From Magnetospirillum sp902729445 (GTDB lineage: Bacteria; Pseudomonadota; Alphaproteobacteria; Rhodospirillales; Magnetospirillaceae): a DNA stretch of 64,000 nt. This document shows, piece after piece, positions 51,921 to 61,201 of the stretch. Under the pieces are notes generated by a model. That model was not told where the DNA came from. It made no database searches and saw only the letters and a list, made by a program, of their open reading frames with translations. The DNA lies in the NCBI RefSeq assembly GCF_902729445.1, contig NZ_CACVCE010000006.1:14713-78712 (forward strand), given 5' to 3'. Each line of letters begins with the position of its first letter. The stretch's first letter is position 1. The translations under genes were made by a program, and so were the position numbers.

Positions 51921-53270
51921 TCACAGCACCTCGTTCAGGGCGGACACCAGGGCGTCCATGTCGGCCTCGGTGTTGGTCTCGGTGACGGCCAGCAGCAGCA
52001 CCGGGCGCAGTTCCGGCCAGCCGGGGAAGAAGCGGGCCGCCGGCACGCCGGCCAGGATGCCCTTGGCGGCCAGCGCCTCGACGATGGCGGTTGCGTCGAT
52101 GTCGTCGGCGAACGTCACGGCGAATTCGTTGAAATAGGTTTGCGACAGCACCTTGATGCCCTTGACTGCCCGCAGCTTCCTTTCCAACTGCACCGCCAGC
52201 GCATGGTTCAGATGGGCCAGCCGGGCCAGCCCGGTCTCGCCCAGCAGGGTCAGGTGCATGGTGAAGGCCAGGGCGCACAGGCCGGAATTGGTGCAGATGT
52301 TGCTGGTCGCCTTCTCGCGGCGGATATGCTGCTCGCGGGTCGACAGGGTCAGCACGAAGCCGCGCCGTCCGTCCTGATCGACGGTCTGGCCGACGATGCG
52401 GCCGGGCATCTGGCGGACATATTTGTCCCGCGTCGCGAACAGGCCCAGGCCGGGGCCGCCGAAATTCATGCCCATGCCGAGGCTTTGGCCCTCGACCACC
52501 ACGATGTCGGCGCCCATGGCGCCGGGGCTTTCCACCAGGCCCAGGCTGACCGGCTCGGCCACCATCACCACCAGCAGGGCGCCGTCGGCGTGGCAGGCCT
52601 CGGCCAGTGGCCGCAGATCCTGCAGGCCGCCGAAGAAGCCGGGGTTCTGCACCACCACGCAGGCCGTGCGCGAATCGATGCGGCCGATCAGGTCCTCCAT
52701 CCCCAGCGGGTCGGGCGACAAGGCCTCGGCTTCCAGCTCGGTATATTTCAGGAAGGTCTCGGTGGTCTCGCGGTATTGCGGGTGCAGGCTGCCCGACAGC
52801 AGGACGCGGGGCCGCTTGGTGATGCGCGCGGCCATCACGGCGGCCTCGGCGATGGCGGTGGCGCCGTCATACATCGAGGCGTTGGCCACCTCCATGCCGG
52901 TCAGCAGCGCCACCTGGGTCTGGAACTCGAACAGATATTGCAAGGTGCCCTGGCCGACCTCGGGCTGATAGGGGGTGTACGAGGTCAGGAACTCGCCCCG
53001 GCTCAGCAGCTGGTCGATCGCCGCCGGCACATGGTGGCGATAGATGCCGGCGCCGATGAAGAACGGCGCGCAGCCGGCCGACAAGTTCTTGCCGGCCATG
53101 CGGGTGAATGCGCGCTCCACCGCCATCTCGCCCAGGCCTGTCGGCAGGTCGAAGCTGGCCGCCTGACGGGCCGAAACCGGGACGTCGGCGAACAATTGCT
53201 CGACGTCGGAGATTCCGATGGCCGCCAGCATGGCGCGGCGGTCGGACTCGGTATGGGGCAGATAGCGCAT
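51921..53270 (-). CDS. gcvPA: Glycine dehydrogenase (decarboxylating) subunit 1
   Basis: 449 residues. RYLPHTESDRRAMLAAIGIS at the start, FIGAGIYRHHVPAAIDQLLS and EVGQGTLQYLFEFQTQVALL are P-protein signatures. It pairs with GcvPB. 8 bp after gcvH. Confidence 0.97.
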   Translation of the reverse strand: MRYLPHTESDRRAMLAAIGISDVEQLFADVPVSARQAASFDLPTGLGEMAVERAFTRMAGKNLSAGCAPFFIGAGIYRHHVPAAIDQLLSRGEFLTSYTPYQPEVGQGTLQYLFEFQTQVALLTGMEVANASMYDGATAIAEAAVMAARITKRPRVLLSGSLHPQYRETTETFLKYTELEAEALSPDPLGMEDLIGRIDSRTACVVVQNPGFFGGLQDLRPLAEACHADGALLVVMVAEPVSLGLVESPGAMGADIVVVEGQSLGMGMNFGGPGLGLFATRDKYVRQMPGRIVGQTVDQDGRRGFVLTLSTREQHIRREKATSNICTNSGLCALAFTMHLTLLGETGLARLAHLNHALAVQLERKLRAVKGIKVLSQTYFNEFAVTFADDIDATAIVEALAAKGILAGVPAARFFPGWPELRPVLLLAVTETNTEADMDALVSALNEVL

Positions 53271-53278
53271 GGGACGGT

Positions 53279-53656
53279 TTACTCCAGGCCCTTGACGTAT
53301 TCGTCATAGGCGGCGCGGTCCATCAGGCCGGCCAGTTCGGACGGATCGGACAGGGTGATGGTGAAGAACCACGCGCTTTCCTCGGGGCTTTCATTGACCA
53401 GGCCGGGTTGGTCGGCGATGGCCCCGTTGGCCTTGACCACCGTGCCCGAGGCCGGGGAATAGACCTCGGACGCCGCCTTGACCGATTCGACCACGGCGCA
53501 TTCGTCGCCCTGCTTCAGGGTGCGGCCGGCCTCGGGGACCTCGACGAACACCAGATCGCCCAGGGCGTGCTGGGCATAGTCGGTGATGCCGACGGTGCCG
53601 GTCGAGCCTTCGACCTTGATCCATTCATGGTCCTTGGTGAAACGCATCTCGCTCAT
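53279..53656 (-). CDS. gcvH: Glycine cleavage system H protein
   Basis: 125 residues. Lipoyl domain with ESVKAASEVYSPASGTVVKA, whose Lys carries lipoic acid. It shuttles aminomethyl between P and T proteins. 3 bp after gcvT. Confidence 0.97.
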   Translation of the reverse strand: MSEMRFTKDHEWIKVEGSTGTVGITDYAQHALGDLVFVEVPEAGRTLKQGDECAVVESVKAASEVYSPASGTVVKANGAIADQPGLVNESPEESAWFFTITLSDPSELAGLMDRAAYDEYVKGLE

Positions 53657-53659
53657 CGG

Positions 53660-54778
53660 TCAGACTCCCTTGAAATAGCGGTGGGCGACGAAGGGCATGG
53701 CAACAATGGTGGCGTCCAGGGGCTTGCCGCGGACCACCAGCTTGACCTTGGTGCCCGGCTGGGCGAAGGCGGCCGGCACATAGCCCATGGCCAGCGGGCC
53801 GTCCAGGCTGGGGCCGAACCCGCCCGAGGTCACCTCGCCCAAGCGGTTGCCGGCCTCGTCGGTGATTTCGGTGTGGGCGCGCGCCGGCGCCCTTCCGTCG
53901 GGGCGGATGCCGACGCGGCGCTTGGCCGGGCCGTCGGTCAGTTCCTTCAAGATGCGGTCGGCGCCGGGGAAGCCGCCCTGCTCGCGGCGGCGCTTGCCGA
54001 TGATCCACGACAGCCCGGCTTCGATCGGGCTGGTTTCGGTGTCGATGTCGGAGCCGTACAGGCACAGGCCGGCCTCCAGGCGCAGCGAATCGCGCGCCCC
54101 CAGGCCGACCGGCTCGACGCCGGGCAGGCCCAGCAGCAGTCGGGCCAGCTTCTCGGCCTTGGCTGAAGGCACCGAGATCTCGTAGCCGTCTTCGCCGGTA
54201 TAGCCCGAGCGGGTGATCAGAGCCTCGATTCCGGCGACATGGGTCTGGCGGATCGACATGAAAGGCTGCTGGGCGGCGCCGTCGCACAGGCCGCTCATCA
54301 CCTCGGCCGCCTTCGGGCCTTGCAGGGCCAGCAGGGCGCGATCATCCAACATACGGATGTCGGCGTCGGCGCCCAGCTTATCCTTCATGTGGGCGAAGTC
54401 GGCCTGCTTGCAGGCGGCGTTGACCACCAGATAAAGCTTGGTAGCCGACAGCTTCGAGATCATCAGATCGTCAAGGATGCCGCCGGCCGGATTGGTGAAC
54501 ACCGAATAACGGGTTCGCCCCACCCCCAGGCCGGCGATGTCGCCGGGCACCAGCTTTTCCAGAAGCGCGGCGGGATCGGCCGCCTCGATGGTCACCTGTC
54601 CCATGTGCGAGACGTCGAACAGGCCGGCACCCGAGCGGGTGGCCAGATGCTCGCCCAGGATGCCCTTGGGATATTGCACCGGCATGGCATAGCCGGCGAA
54701 AGGCACCATCTTGCCGCCCAGTTCGCGATGCAACGCGTCCAGCGGGGTGGTCAACAGCACGGTGTCGGATGGGCTCAC
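53660..54778 (-). CDS. gcvT: Aminomethyltransferase (glycine cleavage T protein)
   Basis: 372 residues from GTG 54778, chosen because AGGAGG is 6 nt upstream; a longer frame would run into the riboswitch. LGGKMVPFAGYAMPVQYPKG, GLFDVSHMGQV, and TGEDGYEISVP are T-protein signatures. It transfers the methylene group to tetrahydrofolate. First gene of the operon behind the glycine riboswitch. Confidence 0.97.
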   Translation of the reverse strand: MSPSDTVLLTTPLDALHRELGGKMVPFAGYAMPVQYPKGILGEHLATRSGAGLFDVSHMGQVTIEAADPAALLEKLVPGDIAGLGVGRTRYSVFTNPAGGILDDLMISKLSATKLYLVVNAACKQADFAHMKDKLGADADIRMLDDRALLALQGPKAAEVMSGLCDGAAQQPFMSIRQTHVAGIEALITRSGYTGEDGYEISVPSAKAEKLARLLLGLPGVEPVGLGARDSLRLEAGLCLYGSDIDTETSPIEAGLSWIIGKRRREQGGFPGADRILKELTDGPAKRRVGIRPDGRAPARAHTEITDEAGNRLGEVTSGGFGPSLDGPLAMGYVPAAFAQPGTKVKLVVRGKPLDATIVAMPFVAHRYFKGV

Positions 54779-54830
54779 CGGTTCCTCCTCAAGTGGATCA
54801 GGACTCGCACTTCGGGCTTCAAGCCGTCGT

Positions 54831-55050
54831 GCCCCCCTCTGTCCTTGGAACCTGAAAGATTCACCGGTTCCGCACCGGCAAGCGGTTCGGGGCGGACGGC
54901 TTACATCGTCGGTGGGCCCGACTTCCGGGGAAGTCCGGCCGCTTTCCAGAGCTTCATCGCCCCACGGTCCGTTTGCCTGAGAGTTTCCAGGGGCGGTTGC
55001 TCCTTCGGCGCCGACCTCACAACACAAGATGTTGTGGATCGGACTCTCCC
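54831..55050 (-). ncRNA. Tandem glycine riboswitch upstream of gcvT
   Basis: Read on the minus strand: GGGAGAGTCC at the 5' end, then GCCGAAGGAGCAACCGCCCC and AACTCTCAGGCAAACGGACC (first aptamer core), linker CTCTGGAAAGCGGCC, and a second aptamer with CACCGATGTAAGCCGTCCGC and TCTTTCAGGTTCCAAGGACA-GAGG. Both cores are recognisable and the layout matches cooperative two-aptamer glycine riboswitches. The expected action is to turn on gcvTHP when glycine is high. The downstream gcvT ribosome binding site is 50 bp from its end. Confidence 0.9.
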
Positions 55051-55128
55051 ACGGGGGTCATCTGTGGTGGCGAGTGTAGCGGCCCGGGCGGTGGAGTCAA
55101 TCGCGCCCCGGATTCCATCCACAGGAAT

Positions 55129-55629
55129 TTATTCTATCCACTCGCCCTTATAGACGCCCCAGAACTCGTCGCGCTTCAGCCAGCCTTGGGTCTGCTGGAT
55201 TTCCACCCGGCAGAAATCGCGATTGCGCGGGCATTGCAGCAGCCGGCCGAACACCCCGGCCTCGATCGTGGCGACCTGGTCGGCGGAGTCGGCGTCGGAT
55301 GCGCGCAAGATGCGGGTGGCGCCGATCACCACCATCATGCGCCGTCCTTGCAGCATCGATTGATGGACCCATCCTTCCGAGCCCTGCCAGTCGCGAATCT
55401 TGCGCCAGGCTTCGAACTCGGCGACCACCTCGACCGGCAGGTCCTTCTTCGAATAAATCCAGTCGATGGGGTAGCGCACGCCCGGGCCCGTGCGCAAATT
55501 TACTTCGTCGGACCGCAGCGACACGAAGCGGGGCAGCGGTAAACCGCTGGTTTCACCGGCGGTTGCCGTCTGGCCGGCGGCCAGGGCCGCCGTCAACACC
55601 AGCATCGCCAAATGTCGCCACAGGTTCAT
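55129..55629 (-). CDS. SH3-domain periplasmic protein
   Basis: 166 residues from ATG 55629. Signal peptide HLAMLVLTAALAAGQTATAG. Two bacterial SH3-like repeats: LRSDEVNLRTGPGVRYPIDW and WQGSEGWVHQSMLQGRR, then a second unit with RILRASDADSADQVATIEAG and GWLKRDEFWGVYKGEW. Probably binds peptidoglycan or a partner in the periplasm. Divergent from the 55804 dehydrogenase. Confidence 0.9.
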   Translation of the reverse strand: MNLWRHLAMLVLTAALAAGQTATAGETSGLPLPRFVSLRSDEVNLRTGPGVRYPIDWIYSKKDLPVEVVAEFEAWRKIRDWQGSEGWVHQSMLQGRRMMVVIGATRILRASDADSADQVATIEAGVFGRLLQCPRNRDFCRVEIQQTQGWLKRDEFWGVYKGEWIE

Positions 55630-55803
55630 CAACGGGTCCGTTCGGTCTATGATGCGAAAGCGGGCGCATTATAGGCGGCCAAGCGCGGCCCGGGTCAAGG
55701 GCGCCAAGCCGTACGGTCGTCTGCGTCAACTGTTCGCTGGACAAGGGGCGTCGTCCTTGCTAGGTCGAGAGGCCAAGATCGGGTTACGGGAGGAGCAACA
55801 ACA

Positions 55804-56790
55804 ATGATTCAGAAAAAGCCCGTCGTCGTCGTCACCAGGAAGCTGCCCGATGTCATCGAGACGCGGATGATGGAGCTGTTCGACACCAAGCTCAATCTGG
55901 ACGACCACCCGATGTCGAAGTCCGAATTGATCGAGGCGGTCAAGACCGCCGACGTGCTGGTGCCGACCATCACCGACCGCATCGATTCCGGCATCCTGGC
56001 CCAGGCCGGCCCGACCCTGAAGCTGATCGCCAATTTCGGCACCGGCGTCGACCACATCGATCTGGCCAGCGCGCGCCAGCGTTCGATCACCGTGACCAAC
56101 ACGCCGGGCGTGCTGACCGAGGACACCGCCGACATGACCATGGCGTTGATCCTGGCGGTGCCGCGCCGCATGGGCGAGGGCGTGCGCCTGATGCGCTCGG
56201 GCGACTGGGCCGGCTGGAGCCCGACCCACCTGCTGGGCCACCGCATCTGGGGCAAGCGCTTAGGCATCGTCGGCATGGGCCGCATCGGCCAGGCGGTGGC
56301 CAAGCGCGCCAAGGCCTTCGGCATGTCGATCCACTATCACAACCGCAAGCGCCTGCATCCCGAGATCGAGGCCGAGCTGGAAGCCACCTATTGGGAAAGC
56401 CTGGACCAGATGCTGGCCCGCATGGACGTGGTCACCGTCCATTGCCCGCACACCCCGGCCACCTTCCACCTGCTGTCGGCCCGGCGCCTGTCCCAGCTGC
56501 AGCCCCATGCCTATGTCATCAACACCTCGCGCGGCGAGATCGTCGACGAGAACGCCCTGATCCGCATGCTGCAAAAGGGCGAACTGGCCGGTGCCGGCCT
56601 GGACGTCTTCGAGCACGAGCCGGCGGTCAATCCCAAGCTGTTGCAGCTGGACAATGTGGTGCTGTTGCCGCACATGGGCTCGGCCACCATCGAGGGCCGT
56701 GTCGATATGGGCGAGAAGGTGATCGTCAACATCAAGACCTTCGCCGACGGGCACAACCCGCCCGATCGCGTGCTGGCCAGCATGCTGTAA
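55804..56790 (+). CDS. D-2-hydroxyacid dehydrogenase, glyoxylate/hydroxypyruvate reductase type
   Basis: 328 residues. NAD site LGIVGMGRIGQAVAKRAKAF; catalytic Arg in INTSRGEIVDEN, Glu in HEPAVNP region, His in LLPHMGSATIEG. This is the glyoxylate reductase/D-glycerate dehydrogenase type rather than SerA (no C-terminal ACT domain). Followed by a strong terminator. Confidence 0.93.
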   Translation: MIQKKPVVVVTRKLPDVIETRMMELFDTKLNLDDHPMSKSELIEAVKTADVLVPTITDRIDSGILAQAGPTLKLIANFGTGVDHIDLASARQRSITVTNTPGVLTEDTADMTMALILAVPRRMGEGVRLMRSGDWAGWSPTHLLGHRIWGKRLGIVGMGRIGQAVAKRAKAFGMSIHYHNRKRLHPEIEAELEATYWESLDQMLARMDVVTVHCPHTPATFHLLSARRLSQLQPHAYVINTSRGEIVDENALIRMLQKGELAGAGLDVFEHEPAVNPKLLQLDNVVLLPHMGSATIEGRVDMGEKVIVNIKTFADGHNPPDRVLASML

Positions 56791-56805
56791 GGTTCCAAGA
56801 CGGTA

Positions 56806-56841
56806 TCCGGGCCCCGGCCAAGTCCGGGGCCCTTTTCTTTT
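56806..56841 (+). terminator. Terminator after the hydroxyacid dehydrogenase gene
   Basis: GGGCCCCGG-CCAAGT-CCGGGGCCC stem followed by TTTTCTTTTG, 20 bp past the stop. The T tract runs to within 14 bp of the greB start. Confidence 0.8.
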
Positions 56842-56854
56842 GTGGCGACAAATC

Positions 56855-57412
56855 ATGAGCAAGGCCTTCACCCGCGAGAATGACGGCGACGATGACGACT
56901 TGCCGGAAGGCGTGGCGCCGATCCCGAAGGGCTCGCCCAACTACATCACGCCGGCCGGCTTCGCCCGCCTGCAGGCCGAACTGCGCGAGCTGACCCGGGT
57001 CGAGCGGCCCAAGGTGGTGGAAGTGGTGTCGTGGGCCGCCGGCAATGGCGACCGCTCGGAAAACGGCGATTACATCTATGGCAAGAAGCGCCTGCGCGAG
57101 ATCGATCGCCGCATCCGCTTCCTGACCAAGCGGGTCGAGGCCGCCCGGGTGGTCGATCCGGCGGCGCAGACCAACCGGGATCAGGTGTTCTTCGGCGCCA
57201 CCGTCACCTATGCCACCAGCAAGGGGATCCAGCGCACCATCACCATCGTCGGCATCGACGAGGCCGACATGACCAAGGGCCGGGTCAGTTGGATCGCTCC
57301 GATCGCCCGGGCCTTGATGAAGGCCGCCGAGGGCGACGAGGTCCCGTTTCGCGCCCCCGGCGGGCCCGAGACCCTGGAAGTGGTGGAAATCAGCTATATC
57401 CCGGTGGATTGA
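56855..57412 (+). CDS. greB: Transcription elongation factor GreB-like
   Basis: 185 residues from ATG 56855. An N-terminal coiled coil with the tip GNGDRSENGDYIYGKKRLRE and a C-terminal FKBP-like domain (VFFGATVTYATSKGIQRTIT). It rescues backtracked RNA polymerase. An acidic N-terminal extension (ENDGDDDDLPEG) is notable. Confidence 0.92.
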   Translation: MSKAFTRENDGDDDDLPEGVAPIPKGSPNYITPAGFARLQAELRELTRVERPKVVEVVSWAAGNGDRSENGDYIYGKKRLREIDRRIRFLTKRVEAARVVDPAAQTNRDQVFFGATVTYATSKGIQRTITIVGIDEADMTKGRVSWIAPIARALMKAAEGDEVPFRAPGGPETLEVVEISYIPVD

Positions 57413-57547
57413 GCCGCTTATCCACAAGATTTGGTATGTGACGCGAAGCTTTCCCTTGCAGCCGGGGAACCCCTGCTTGTAGCCTGCCGCTTGTGTTTTA
57501 CAAGGACTGCCGCCCCCATATCTTGGGGTGTGGCGCGGGGGACTCCG

Positions 57548-58051
57548 ATGAGCATGGCACTGGGTTTCGAGGACGATATCGGTCCCAATCCGCTCGATCT
57601 GGTCGAGCAGTTGGTGGCCGGCAACGACTGGGCCTTCGACCGCCGTTCCGACGAGGAACTGGCCGTCGAGGTTCCGGGACGCTGGTGCAATTACTCCCTT
57701 TATTTCGCCTGGCGAGCCGACATGGCGGCGCTGCACTTCACCTGCGCCTTCGACATGAAGGTGCCGGCGGCCAAGCGCTCTCAGGTGTGCGAGCTGCTGG
57801 TGGCGATGAACGAGAAGCTGTGGCTGGGCCATTTCGGCCTGTGGGAGGAAGAAGGCCTGCCGATGTTCCGCCACACCGCGCTGTGCGCCAGCCCGGCGGC
57901 CCTGGCGCCCGAGCAGATCGAGGACATCGTCGATCTGGCGGTGACCGAGTGCGAGCGCTTCTATCCCGCCTTCCAGTTCGTCATCTGGGGCGGCAAGAGC
58001 CCGAAGGAAGCGATGGCCGCCTCGCTGCTGGAGACGGTGGGCGAGGCGTAG
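57548..58051 (+). CDS. YbjN-domain protein
   Basis: 167 residues from ATG 57548. YbjN fold: NDWAFDRRSDEELAVEVPGR, WRADMAALHFTCAFDMKVPA and a C-terminal FQFVIWGGKSPKEAMAAS. Function in this group is unclear; members are linked to type III-chaperone-like folds. Precedes proC. Confidence 0.88.
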   Translation: MSMALGFEDDIGPNPLDLVEQLVAGNDWAFDRRSDEELAVEVPGRWCNYSLYFAWRADMAALHFTCAFDMKVPAAKRSQVCELLVAMNEKLWLGHFGLWEEEGLPMFRHTALCASPAALAPEQIEDIVDLAVTECERFYPAFQFVIWGGKSPKEAMAASLLETVGEA

Positions 58052-58090
58052 GGGGTTCCTTTTTCGCAGCCGGCATGGTCATCTCTTAGA

Positions 58091-58150
58091 CGTCATGCCC
58101 GGACTTGATCCGGGCATCCATGGACCCCCGGGACAGGCCCGGGGGTGACG
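58091..58150. repeat. 60-bp dispersed palindromic element (REP-like)
   Basis: The unit opens CGTCA and ends TGACG. Inside are two hairpins: TGCCCGGACTTGATCCGGGCA and CCCCCGGGACAGGCCCGGGGG. The first hairpin type is a familiar dispersed repeat in alphaproteobacteria (from memory). It sits between the YbjN gene and proC, in the transcript leader. Confidence 0.75.
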
Positions 58151-58165
58151 GCTGCGACGCTGACG

Positions 58166-58978
58166 ATGGGAGTGACCCCCGTGACCAAGATTTTGCTGGT
58201 GGGCTGCGGCAAGATGGGATCGGCCATGCTGGCCGGCTGGCTGGAACAGGGTATCCGCCCCGCCGATGTGGTGGTGGTCGAGCCCAACCCGGCCCAGGTG
58301 CCGGCGGGCGTGGCCCTGGTCGGCGGCGCCGATGCGATCCCCGCCGCCTTTTCCCCCGATATCGTCATTCTGGCGGTCAAGCCGCAGGTGATGGCCGATG
58401 TGGTTCCGGCCTATGCCCGCTTCGCTGGCCAGGCCACCTTCCTGTCCATTGCCGCCGGCAAGCCCATATCCTTTTTCCAGACCCATCTGGGGCAAGGCGC
58501 GGCCATCGTGCGGGCCATGCCCAACACCCCGGCGGCGGTGCGGCGCGGCATCACCGTCTGCTGTGCCGGCCCTGGCGTGACCGACCAGGCCCGATCGTCC
58601 TGCCAGTCGTTGCTGCAGGCAGTGGGCCAAGTGGCGTGGATCGAGGATGAAGTCTTGATGGATGCGGTGACGGCGGTATCGGGCTCGGGTCCGGCCTATG
58701 TCTTCCTGCTGGCCGAGGTGATGGCCGAGGCCGGCGCCCGGGCCGGTTTGCCGACCGAGCTGGCCGCCCAGCTGGCGCGGGCCACAATTGCCGGTGCCGG
58801 CGAATTGCTGCGTCAAAGCAATGACAGCGCCGCCCAGTTGCGGATCAACGTCACCAGCCCCGGCGGCACCACGGCCGCCGCGCTTTCGGTGCTGATGGAT
58901 GGGGCCAAGGGCATGGGGCCGTTGATGGTGGACGCGGTGGCGGCGGCGACGCGGCGCGGCAAGGAACTGGCGGGATAG
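58166..58978 (+). CDS. proC: Pyrroline-5-carboxylate reductase
   Basis: 270 residues from ATG 58166; a GTG at 58181 with GGGAG 8 nt upstream is an equally plausible start. NADP-binding LLVGCGKMGSAMLAGWLEQG, then GSGPAYVFLLAEVMAEAGAR and TSPGGTTAAALSVLMDG. Last step of proline synthesis. The REP-like element lies immediately upstream; uvrB starts 2 bp downstream. Confidence 0.95.
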   Translation: MGVTPVTKILLVGCGKMGSAMLAGWLEQGIRPADVVVVEPNPAQVPAGVALVGGADAIPAAFSPDIVILAVKPQVMADVVPAYARFAGQATFLSIAAGKPISFFQTHLGQGAAIVRAMPNTPAAVRRGITVCCAGPGVTDQARSSCQSLLQAVGQVAWIEDEVLMDAVTAVSGSGPAYVFLLAEVMAEAGARAGLPTELAAQLARATIAGAGELLRQSNDSAAQLRINVTSPGGTTAAALSVLMDGAKGMGPLMVDAVAAATRRGKELAG

Positions 58979-58979
58979 A

Positions 58980-61079
58980 ATGCCTGTCCTGCCCTTCGTC
59001 GAACGCCCCGATCTGCCGACCGGCCGCGCCGAATTCAAGCTGGTGTCGGATTACCAGCCGGCCGGCGATCAGCCGGCGGCGATCGCCGAGCTGGTGGCCG
59101 GGCTCGAGCGGGCCGAACGCGATCAGGTGCTGCTGGGGGTCACCGGCTCGGGCAAAACCTTCACCATGGCCCAGGTCATCGCGCGCACCGGCCGGCCGGC
59201 GTTGGTGCTGGCCCCCAACAAGACCCTGGCGGCCCAGCTTTATGGCGAGATGAAGGGCTTCTTCCCCGACAATGCCGTCGAGTATTTCGTGTCCTATTAC
59301 GACTATTACCAGCCGGAAGCCTATATCCCGCGCACCGACACCTATATCGAGAAGGACAGCGCCATCAACGAGCAGATCGACCGCATGCGCCATGCGGCGA
59401 CGCGGGCGTTGCTGGAACGGCGCGACGTGGTGATCGTCGCCTCGGTGTCGTGCATCTACGGTATAGGCTCGGTGGAATCCTATGCCCGCATGACCGTACC
59501 GCTGAAGGTGGGCGACACCATCGACCGCACCGAGCTTTTGAAGCAATTGGTGACGCTGCAATATACCAGGAACGATGCCGCCTTCGAGCGCGGCACCTTC
59601 CGGGTCCGGGGCGATTCGGTCGAGATCTTTCCGGTCCACTATGAAGACCGCGCCTGGCAGGTCAGCCTGTTCGGCGACGAGATCGAGGCCATCGCCGAAT
59701 TCGATCCGCTGACCGGCGAGAAGACCGTGCGGCTGACCGAGGTGGTGGTCTATCCGTCCAGCCACTACGTCACGCCGCGCCCGACCATCACCGCCGCCAT
59801 GGCCGGGATCAAGGCCGAGTTGAAGGACACCGTGGCCCGATTCGAGGCCGAGGGCAAATTGCTCGAGGCCCAGCGCATCCGCGAGCGCACCACCTTCGAT
59901 CTGGAAATGCTGGAAACCACCGGCCACTGCAAGTCGATCGAGAATTATTCGCGCTATCTCACCGGGCGCAATCCCGGCGAGCCGCCGCCGACCCTGTTCG
60001 AGTATCTGCCCGACGACACGCTGCTGATCGTCGATGAAAGCCATGTTACCGTGCCGCAGATCGGCGGCATGTACCGGGGCGACTATGCCCGCAAGAGCAC
60101 GCTGGCCGAATATGGCTTCCGCCTGCCGTCCTGCGTCGATAACCGCCCATTGAAGTTCGAGGAATGGGAAATCATGCGCCCGGCCTCGGTGTTCGTGTCG
60201 GCGACGCCGGCCCCGTGGGAGCTGGAAAAGACCGGCGGCGTCTTCGTCGAGCAGGTGATCCGCCCGACCGGCCTGATCGACCCGGTGTGCATCGTCCGTC
60301 CGGTCGAGCATCAGGTCGACGACCTGCTGGCCGAGGTCAAGAATGTCGCCCGCAACGGCCAACGGACCCTGGTCACCGTGCTGACCAAGCGCATGGCCGA
60401 GGATTTGACCGAGTACCTGCACGAACATGGCGTGCGCGTGCGCTATCTGCATTCCGACATCGACACCCTTGAACGCATCGAGATCATCCGCGACCTGCGC
60501 CTCGGCGTCTTCGACGTGCTGGTCGGCATCAACCTGTTGCGCGAGGGTCTCGACATCCCCGAATGCGCGCTGGTCGCCATCCTGGATGCCGACAAGGAAG
60601 GCTTTTTGCGCTCGAAGACCTCGCTGGTCCAGACCATCGGCCGGGCGGCGCGCAACATCGACGGCCGCGTCATCCTTTATGCCGACACCATCACCGCCTC
60701 GCTGGAATACGCCCTGGCCGAAACCCAGCGTCGCCGCGACAAGCAGACCGCCTACAACCTGGCGCACAACATCACCCCGGAAAGCGTCAAGAAGGGGATT
60801 TCCGACCTGCTGGATTCGGTGGCCGAGAAGGATTACGTCACCGTCGATACCGGCGATGCCGGCCTGGCCCACGCCATCGGCCACAATCTGGGGGCGGTCA
60901 AGGCCGACCTGGAAAAGCGCATGAAAGCCGCCGCCGCCGACTTGGAGTTCGAGGAGGCCGCCCGCCTGCGCGACGAACTGCGCCGGCTCGAGGCGGTCGA
61001 ACTGGGGGTGCCGGTCGAGGCCGGCAAACGCCCGCAACCCCAGCGTCAGCCCAAGGGACGCGGCCGTTCACGGCGCTGA
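58980..61079 (+). CDS. uvrB: Excinuclease ABC subunit B
   Basis: 699 residues. Walker A LLGVTGSGKTFTMAQVI, beta-hairpin region VSYYDYYQPEAYIPRTDTYI, helicase motifs, and a C-terminal UVR domain with ADLEFEEAARLRDELRRLE. Damage recognition in nucleotide-excision repair. Cotranscribed with proC; no LexA box is visible in the 1-bp gap. Confidence 0.98.
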   Translation: MPVLPFVERPDLPTGRAEFKLVSDYQPAGDQPAAIAELVAGLERAERDQVLLGVTGSGKTFTMAQVIARTGRPALVLAPNKTLAAQLYGEMKGFFPDNAVEYFVSYYDYYQPEAYIPRTDTYIEKDSAINEQIDRMRHAATRALLERRDVVIVASVSCIYGIGSVESYARMTVPLKVGDTIDRTELLKQLVTLQYTRNDAAFERGTFRVRGDSVEIFPVHYEDRAWQVSLFGDEIEAIAEFDPLTGEKTVRLTEVVVYPSSHYVTPRPTITAAMAGIKAELKDTVARFEAEGKLLEAQRIRERTTFDLEMLETTGHCKSIENYSRYLTGRNPGEPPPTLFEYLPDDTLLIVDESHVTVPQIGGMYRGDYARKSTLAEYGFRLPSCVDNRPLKFEEWEIMRPASVFVSATPAPWELEKTGGVFVEQVIRPTGLIDPVCIVRPVEHQVDDLLAEVKNVARNGQRTLVTVLTKRMAEDLTEYLHEHGVRVRYLHSDIDTLERIEIIRDLRLGVFDVLVGINLLREGLDIPECALVAILDADKEGFLRSKTSLVQTIGRAARNIDGRVILYADTITASLEYALAETQRRRDKQTAYNLAHNITPESVKKGISDLLDSVAEKDYVTVDTGDAGLAHAIGHNLGAVKADLEKRMKAAAADLEFEEAARLRDELRRLEAVELGVPVEAGKRPQPQRQPKGRGRSRR

Positions 61080-61140
61080 AGGGGCGTTCAGATTCTAGTG
61101 GATTTGTGCGCAAGAACCTGCCATCATAATAGATGATCCA

Positions 61141-61173
61141 TCCCGGACCGCATTGCGGCCGGGCTTTTTTTTG
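61141..61173 (+). terminator. uvrB terminator
   Basis: CCCGGACCGC-ATT-GCGGCCGGG stem followed by CTTTTTTTTG, 60 bp after the stop. Confidence 0.8.
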
Positions 61174-61201
61174 CCCTTTTGGATGCTCGGGGAGCAAGAT
61201 C

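Noticed and set aside
50239..52137. Plus-strand open frame of 632 codons opposite gcvPB
   Set aside because: Shadow frame with the same composition artefact.
58851..61037. Minus-strand open frame of 728 codons opposite uvrB
   Set aside because: Shadow of the high-GC uvrB gene; no family features.
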